The notes below the pieces were generated by a model. The model searched no databases. It worked only from the letters and a program-made list of their open reading frames with translations, and was not told where the DNA came from. Below are positions 12,653-16,305 of a stretch of DNA of 16,305 nt, one piece after another (the stretch's first letter is position 1; each line of letters opens with the position of its first letter). Position numbers and translations under genes: made by a program. The DNA comes from JAZDLC01 sp043802345 (GTDB taxonomy: Bacteria > Planctomycetota > B15-G4 > JADJEK01). The DNA is taken from the NCBI GenBank assembly GCA_043802345.1, contig JAZDLC010000028.1:1-16305 (forward strand), read 5' to 3'.

Positions 12653-14059
12653 CTAGAGGTTCTCAGTCTGGGTCCAGTCGCCGTCAGGCTGACGGGCACT
12701 CTGATTGTCCGGAGCATCGAGCACCGTTTCCACGCCCGCAACGGCCGCCTCGGCCACCGGGCCGACCGTGGCGCCGCTTCTCGCCGCGACGGCGACATAG
12801 AGCAGCGTCGGGGCGGCGACCAGCTCGACCAAGTAGCCGCCCGGGCCGCGATAGGTGGTCGTCGCATCCGGGGCACCAGCGGTCGAGACTGGCGAACTGG
12901 CCCCCACCCAGACCCCAAAATCATCCGGGGTAGTGGTGCCCATCGCCGGGTCAGCGTTGAACGTCACCTCCACGCTCGACTCCACCGTCTGGGCCAGCAG
13001 CCCGAGGATCTCCGGCAGCGCTCCCGCGATCTCGCCGCCCACGATCGACAGTGGCCATTCCTGAAGAAACCGCCCTTGCCTCCAGAAGTGGCCATCGGTC
13101 TCCACCCGCAGCATGTAGTCCCCGTCGGCGATCGCGACCCCAAGAATCGTGGTCCCCTCACCCAGGACTGTCTCAGCGCCTGTGGCGAGGTTGCGCGCAA
13201 TCACCCGGTACGTTTCCGTTGCCAGGATGTCGAGGGCCAGCTTCAACGCCAGCTCGTGCTGAAAACCGGGAGGCGGTTCCGCATCGACGCGGCCCCACCG
13301 CAAGCGCCGCGGCCCCATCCAATCGGGATACGAGGGTGCCGCGCGCGCCTTGCGAATTGTGATAACGTCGCGCGTGTAGGGTCCCGCCGGAGGATCCGGG
13401 ATTACGATCGACCGCAACAGGCCGCGGCCCTGCACCAACGTGCGTCGATCCACTCGCCGGCGCTTCGTGCCCGCAATCCCCGGCCGCGGTTCCTCCGGCA
13501 CGGCGACCACGCGCGCCTTCGGCAGCCAGAGCTTGTTCCTGAGCCAGTCAGGGAAGGGGTTCTTCCGGGACCGCCGTAGGGGCACCATCCGCGGCGGGTC
13601 GACGATCTCGAGTTCGAGGAGGGTGACGAACATGCTGCCGCCCGGAAGATAGCCGGGGACCAGGTTCTTCAGCTCGAGGGTTAGGTTGGTGTAGTCGCTG
13701 ATGCTGTCCGCTTCGGCAGTCGACAGCGTGTACTCTTCGGTTTGGAACGTGCCGACGTTCACCGTGAAGGTATGCGCGGCCCGCTCGACCCCCCCCTCGA
13801 GCAGGCGCACGCGAATCGTCGGGTCGGGAATGGCCTGATGTGCAGCTCGCACGCGGATGATGTGCGGTATGCTCGCGCCGGGGTTGGTGCCCGCTTCAAT
13901 CCCGAACAGCCGCACCGCGTTGCCGATAATGGCGTGAACAAAGTCCGTCGTGTCGTTGCCCGGCAGCCCCTCGTCCACACACTCATAGAACGTCGCGGCG
14001 CCGAACTTGTTCCAGCCCGAGCCGCTGACATCCGAGTTAGGACGAAGGGTTTGCACCAT
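12653..14059 (-). CDS. Putative phage structural/appendage protein, 468 aa
   Basis: I do not recognise a named family. The ATG at 14059 lies eight bases behind the previous gene. Residues 1 to about 155 form one beta-rich unit (TLRPNSDVSGSGWN, IRVRLLEGGVERA, YTLSTAEADSISDYTNLTLE). This type of N-terminus, beginning LRPN-D-x-G-GW, is common in phage tail or appendage proteins. About 160-240 is a basic, proline-rich stretch (RRSRKNPFPDWLRNKLW, GTKRRRVDRRTL). The rest has ILATETYRVIARNLATGAET and ADGDYMLRVETDGHFW, again beta-like, then an Ala/Gly/Thr-rich end. There is no signal peptide or membrane helix. The position in a tight one-direction operon with the triplicated genes supports a virion or host-contact role; this is inference. 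Confidence 0.6.
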   Translation of the reverse strand: MVQTLRPNSDVSGSGWNKFGAATFYECVDEGLPGNDTTDFVHAIIGNAVRLFGIEAGTNPGASIPHIIRVRAAHQAIPDPTIRVRLLEGGVERAAHTFTVNVGTFQTEEYTLSTAEADSISDYTNLTLELKNLVPGYLPGGSMFVTLLELEIVDPPRMVPLRRSRKNPFPDWLRNKLWLPKARVVAVPEEPRPGIAGTKRRRVDRRTLVQGRGLLRSIVIPDPPAGPYTRDVITIRKARAAPSYPDWMGPRRLRWGRVDAEPPPGFQHELALKLALDILATETYRVIARNLATGAETVLGEGTTILGVAIADGDYMLRVETDGHFWRQGRFLQEWPLSIVGGEIAGALPEILGLLAQTVESSVEVTFNADPAMGTTTPDDFGVWVGASSPVSTAGAPDATTTYRGPGGYLVELVAAPTLLYVAVAARSGATVGPVAEAAVAGVETVLDAPDNQSARQPDGDWTQTENL

Positions 14060-14067
14060 CGAAAGAC

Positions 14068-14523
14068 CTAGTCCTCAAACAAGACCCGCACCAACGCCGA
14101 GAGGCCGACCCCACCCGACACGCGAAAACTCAAGTACCCGTTGCCCGGAATGATCAGCGCGTCGGGCTCGAAGCAGCTCGCCGTCCAGACGATCCCATGC
14201 TGCGGGTGCACTTCATGGCTCTCGATCACCGTTGTTCCGGGTGGCTCCGTCGGTAGATTCCACCAGCCCACCGACACAGTTTGTTCATCGTCGCCGCTGT
14301 TGATGTGCACTGGCACCGCCGGCGTCACGTCCCCGATCCAGCCCGTCGGGCGCAGCAATTCCACCAGCACCGGGGAGGCATGGGGGTTGCCCCCTTTGAA
14401 GGCGACGGTCCACTGCCACACCCGCAAGCGCCGGTCCAGGTCTGCCCAGATCTGCAGCACGGTTTCCGGAGACCGCACCATCGCCCGTTCCCCGGTCGCC
14501 ACGGTGTACAACACGCCGCTCAT
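14068..14523 (-). CDS. Tandem paralog 3 of a ~150-aa phage-type family
   Basis: 151 residues from the ATG at 14523, six bases behind the neighbour's stop. It is clearly homologous to the two genes upstream in the operon, sharing TVLQI, PVLVELLRPT, NSGDDE, EPPGTTVIESHEVHPQHG, YLSFRVSGG and an ending VLFED. The alternating hydrophobic pattern suggests an all-beta domain with no membrane helix or signal peptide. I know of no assigned function; proteins of this type are seen as unnamed neighbours of phage structural genes. It looks closer to copy 2 than to copy 1. The ribosome site (GAAGAG) is weak, so translation may be coupled to the gene before it. Confidence 0.65.
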   Translation of the reverse strand: MSGVLYTVATGERAMVRSPETVLQIWADLDRRLRVWQWTVAFKGGNPHASPVLVELLRPTGWIGDVTPAVPVHINSGDDEQTVSVGWWNLPTEPPGTTVIESHEVHPQHGIVWTASCFEPDALIIPGNGYLSFRVSGGVGLSALVRVLFED

Positions 14524-14529
14524 GAGCCA

Positions 14530-14982
14530 TCACTCTTCATAGAGCACCCGTGCATTGACCCCGAGCCCCGAGCCGCCCGAGACGCGAAAACTCAAGTAGT
14601 CGCCGCCCATGACCATGAGGCCGACACCGAAGGCCGGCGCGGTCCAGCCGACGCCGTATTGCGGGTGCACCTCGAAGCTGGCCAGCACCGTCGTCCCCGC
14701 CGGCTCTGAGGGGTGCAGGTAGCGACAGGTCGTTTGCCAGGCCTCATCATCGCCGGCGTTCACCTTGACCGGCGTCAGCAGGGTCGTTGCGCTGACAAAG
14801 GCCGTCGGTCGGATCAGCTCCACCAGCACCGGCGCCGCCGTGGGGTCGATCCCGGTGAACGACAGCGACCAGTGCCAGACCTTGATGCGGTGATCCGGAG
14901 GGGGACGAATCTGCAACACGGTTTGAGGTGAGCGCGACAGCGTCACCGGACCGGTTGACACCGTGAAGAAGACACCCGCCAT
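14530..14982 (-). CDS. Tandem paralog 2 of a ~150-aa phage-type family
   Basis: 150 residues from the ATG at 14982, with AGGGGCG just upstream. It shares the family pattern: MAGV start, TVLQI, HRIKVWHWSLSF, PVLVELIRPT, NAGDDE, EPAGTTVLASFEVHPQYG, YLSFRVSGG, and ending VLYEE. By eye about half of the residues match copy 3, fewer match copy 1. It is separated from copy 1 by 39 bases, the largest gap in this operon. A soluble beta-rich virion or fibre subunit is a reasonable guess; no enzyme motif is visible. Confidence 0.65.
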   Translation of the reverse strand: MAGVFFTVSTGPVTLSRSPQTVLQIRPPPDHRIKVWHWSLSFTGIDPTAAPVLVELIRPTAFVSATTLLTPVKVNAGDDEAWQTTCRYLHPSEPAGTTVLASFEVHPQYGVGWTAPAFGVGLMVMGGDYLSFRVSGGSGLGVNARVLYEE

Positions 14983-15021
14983 TGCACGCCCCTCCCTGAG
15001 GGTCGGCCCGCACGGCCGGGA

Positions 15022-15468
15022 TTACTCTTCGAAGAAGAACTTGCAGTTGCAGTTCACATCGGCCGCGGCCGTCACGACCAGGCCGAGCCGCTCGCCGCCC
15101 TTGACGCACAGCTCGGCGCCAAACGGCGCCTGCCACGTGTAGCCGGCTTGGGGGTGCACTTCGATGCTGTCGATGACTTCCGACCCCGTCGGCTCGGCCG
15201 TCGCGGTCTTCTGCGCAGTCGTCTGCAACGACTCATCGTCGCCAGAGTTGAGCTTCACAGGAGTCGCCGCGCTCATGGTCCCGGCCGTGGTCTGCCGGAT
15301 GAGCTGGACCAGGATCGGCGAGGCGGTCGACGAGACCCCCTTGAACGCCACCGACCACTCGAACACCTTCACGCGGTGATTGGCCGCCGCAACGAGTTGC
15401 AGCATGGTCTTGACCAATGTTCCAGTCGCAACCTCGCCATTCTGAACCGATGCCCGTACGCCTGCCAT
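15022..15468 (-). CDS. Tandem paralog 1 of a ~150-aa phage-type family
   Basis: 148 residues from the ATG at 15468, preceded by AGGAGGG, the strongest ribosome site in the operon. The family pattern is present (TMLQLVAAANHRVKVFEWS, SPILVQLIRQT, TPVKLNSGDDE, EPTGSEVIDSIEVHPQAG, ending FFFEE). It is the most divergent of the three at the C-terminus (VTAAADVNCNCKFFFEE in place of FRVSGG-x-GL). It has several Cys near the end. The strong ribosome site suggests higher expression than copies 2 and 3, as expected of a repeated virion subunit. The function is not known. Confidence 0.65.
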   Translation of the reverse strand: MAGVRASVQNGEVATGTLVKTMLQLVAAANHRVKVFEWSVAFKGVSSTASPILVQLIRQTTAGTMSAATPVKLNSGDDESLQTTAQKTATAEPTGSEVIDSIEVHPQAGYTWQAPFGAELCVKGGERLGLVVTAAADVNCNCKFFFEE

Positions 15469-15480
15469 TGTGTTGCCCTC

Positions 15481-16305
15481 CTATACAGGGACCTCGTAAT
15501 AGACGCGGACGTCGACCAACCCCCTTTCGAGGGGGCGGGCACCCGCGGGAATCTCCAACCGCAGCCAGGCCGCGGAATACGCTTGAGCCGCCAACGTCCC
15601 GACCCAGGCCCCGCCGCCGGCAGAGCGGGGGCATGAGAATGCCACCCCGGCCGGGGCGGTCTCCCGGGTGGCGGGATTCTCGAAATGGTTCCCCCCGTCG
15701 GGGGCGTCGAGCCCGAGATCAACCCACGGGTACGGTTCCACCAGGTCGCCCGCATCCCATGCCGCCGCGACAAAGCCGCGCTGCCCGCCGCCCGGGTTCA
15801 ACACCATGGCCTTATCGCCCGAGCGATCGTAGAAGTAGCGGCCATCGCCCTTCGTCACGTTGTAAACCCATCCGCACGGGCCCCATTTCGCCAGGCTGGA
15901 CGCCTCGAGCGTGTCCGCGCCGACACCCATGCTCGCGGCCAGCGTGGTCTGTGCGGCCCCGCGGAAGGGGTCCGCGCAATAGAGCCTCACCCCTTCGCAA
16001 CCGTCTCCGATATTGATGTTGCGGAAGCCAAAGGGCCGATACAACGTGATGCCCGCGGCAGCTTCGGCGCCCGTGATGCGCGCGAGGATGGCACCTGGGA
16101 CGAAATCCAGGCTGACATCGTCGACTGTGTCGCTCCCCGGCAAACTGGCCACTGTCCTTTGAAGGTAGAGCCACTTCCCGCGCTGCTCGAGCGAATCGCC
16201 CCCGCCGAACACCTCCACACCTTGGCCCACGCCGAGAGCACCAACAGAGACCGCTTCACCTGGTTCTTCTCCCGGTGGTTGCCAGGTGATCGTTTCCGCC
16301 GTCGC
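15481..16305 (-). CDS. Partial phage-type structural protein, runs off the window
   Basis: The frame is open from the right edge (16305) to TAG at 15481, 274 codons. A GTG at 16230 is inside the frame but not needed as a start, because the reading continues upstream (TITWQPPGEEPG) in the same style. The start is therefore probably outside the window. Features seen: VFGGGDSLEQRGKWLYLQRT, VPGAILARITGAEAAAGITL, FRNINIGDGCEGVRLYCADP, DRSGDKAMVLNPGGGQRGF and a final VDVRVYYEVPV. The protein is Gly-rich and beta-like, with no membrane helix. I do not recognise a family. It sits 12 bases before the first of the triplicated genes. Confidence 0.6.
   Translation of the reverse strand, partial: ATAETITWQPPGEEPGEAVSVGALGVGQGVEVFGGGDSLEQRGKWLYLQRTVASLPGSDTVDDVSLDFVPGAILARITGAEAAAGITLYRPFGFRNINIGDGCEGVRLYCADPFRGAAQTTLAASMGVGADTLEASSLAKWGPCGWVYNVTKGDGRYFYDRSGDKAMVLNPGGGQRGFVAAAWDAGDLVEPYPWVDLGLDAPDGGNHFENPATRETAPAGVAFSCPRSAGGGAWVGTLAAQAYSAAWLRLEIPAGARPLERGLVDVRVYYEVPV

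Larger units (their letters stand above)
12061..16305. mobile_element. Probable prophage or phage-derived element, one end, at tRNA-Leu
   Basis: Directly behind a complete tRNA-Leu, gene content changes from housekeeping to a compact all-minus-strand operon of small unknown genes, tandem paralogs and an XhlA-like protein, with gaps of 4-base overlap to 39 bases. tRNA 3' ends are classical integration sites. No integrase, terminase, portal or capsid gene is in the window, so the assignment rests on layout and on two weak family resemblances. The right end and the second attachment site lie outside. Confidence 0.55.

Noticed and set aside
16228..16230. GTG as the start of the last gene
   Set aside because: The frame continues upstream to the window edge without a stop, and there is no clear ribosome site before the GTG.
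1..16305. CRISPR array or insertion sequence
   Set aside because: No regularly spaced repeats and no transposase motifs were seen.

Overview
The window is a piece of a GC-rich bacterial chromosome from a Gram-negative-type organism. The evidence for an outer envelope is a lipoprotein with a lipobox, an O-antigen-ligase-like protein and a TMTC-type glycosyltransferase. The secreted DUF1080 (3-keto-disaccharide hydrolase fold) protein and the TMTC/TPR membrane protein are most familiar from Planctomycetota, Acidobacteriota and related uncultured phyla. I cannot assign a phylum from this window alone. Positions 1 to about 12,067 are ordinary chromosomal genes with five tRNAs. Positions about 12,068 to 16,305 look like one end of an integrated phage or phage-derived element placed directly behind a tRNA-Leu gene.

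Layout, left to right: the last 56 codons of ftsY (+); a Wzy_C/O-antigen-ligase-like membrane protein with a C-terminal TPR region (+); then, on the minus strand, purD and a fur-family regulator joined by an ATGA overlap. Next come tRNA-Arg(UCU) and a 615-base stretch without a convincing gene but with a large imperfect inverted repeat. A secreted DUF1080 protein (-) then diverges from a lipoprotein of the alkaline phosphatase/phosphodiesterase superfamily (+). That lipoprotein gene overlaps tail-to-tail with a two-gene minus-strand operon of a galactokinase-like kinase (TTG start) and a TMTC-like GT-C/TPR membrane protein. Three tRNAs follow (His, Arg-UCG, Lys-CUU). A prmA-like gene (-) ends inside the antisense of tRNA-Lys. 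tRNA-Leu(UAG) comes last.

The right-hand block is a tight minus-strand operon. In transcription order it holds a partial structural-type gene that runs off the window, three tandem paralogous genes of about 150 codons each, a 468-codon putative structural/appendage gene, a 44-codon ORF with a very good ribosome binding site, and a 90-codon XhlA-like coiled-coil plus membrane-anchor gene overlapping it by ATGA. No integrase is visible at this border. A 7-base copy of the tRNA 3' end lies 33 bases downstream.

How it may work together (inference): several chromosomal genes point to surface glycans (ligase, sugar-1-kinase, GT-C transferase, periplasmic phosphodiesterase-like lipoprotein, sugar-binding/hydrolase fold). 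The rest are housekeeping genes (SRP receptor, purine synthesis, metal regulation, ribosomal protein methylation, tRNAs). The least understood content is the phage-like operon, especially the tandem triplicated gene family and the 44-codon ORF, and the long hairpin in the 4.4-5.0 kb gap.
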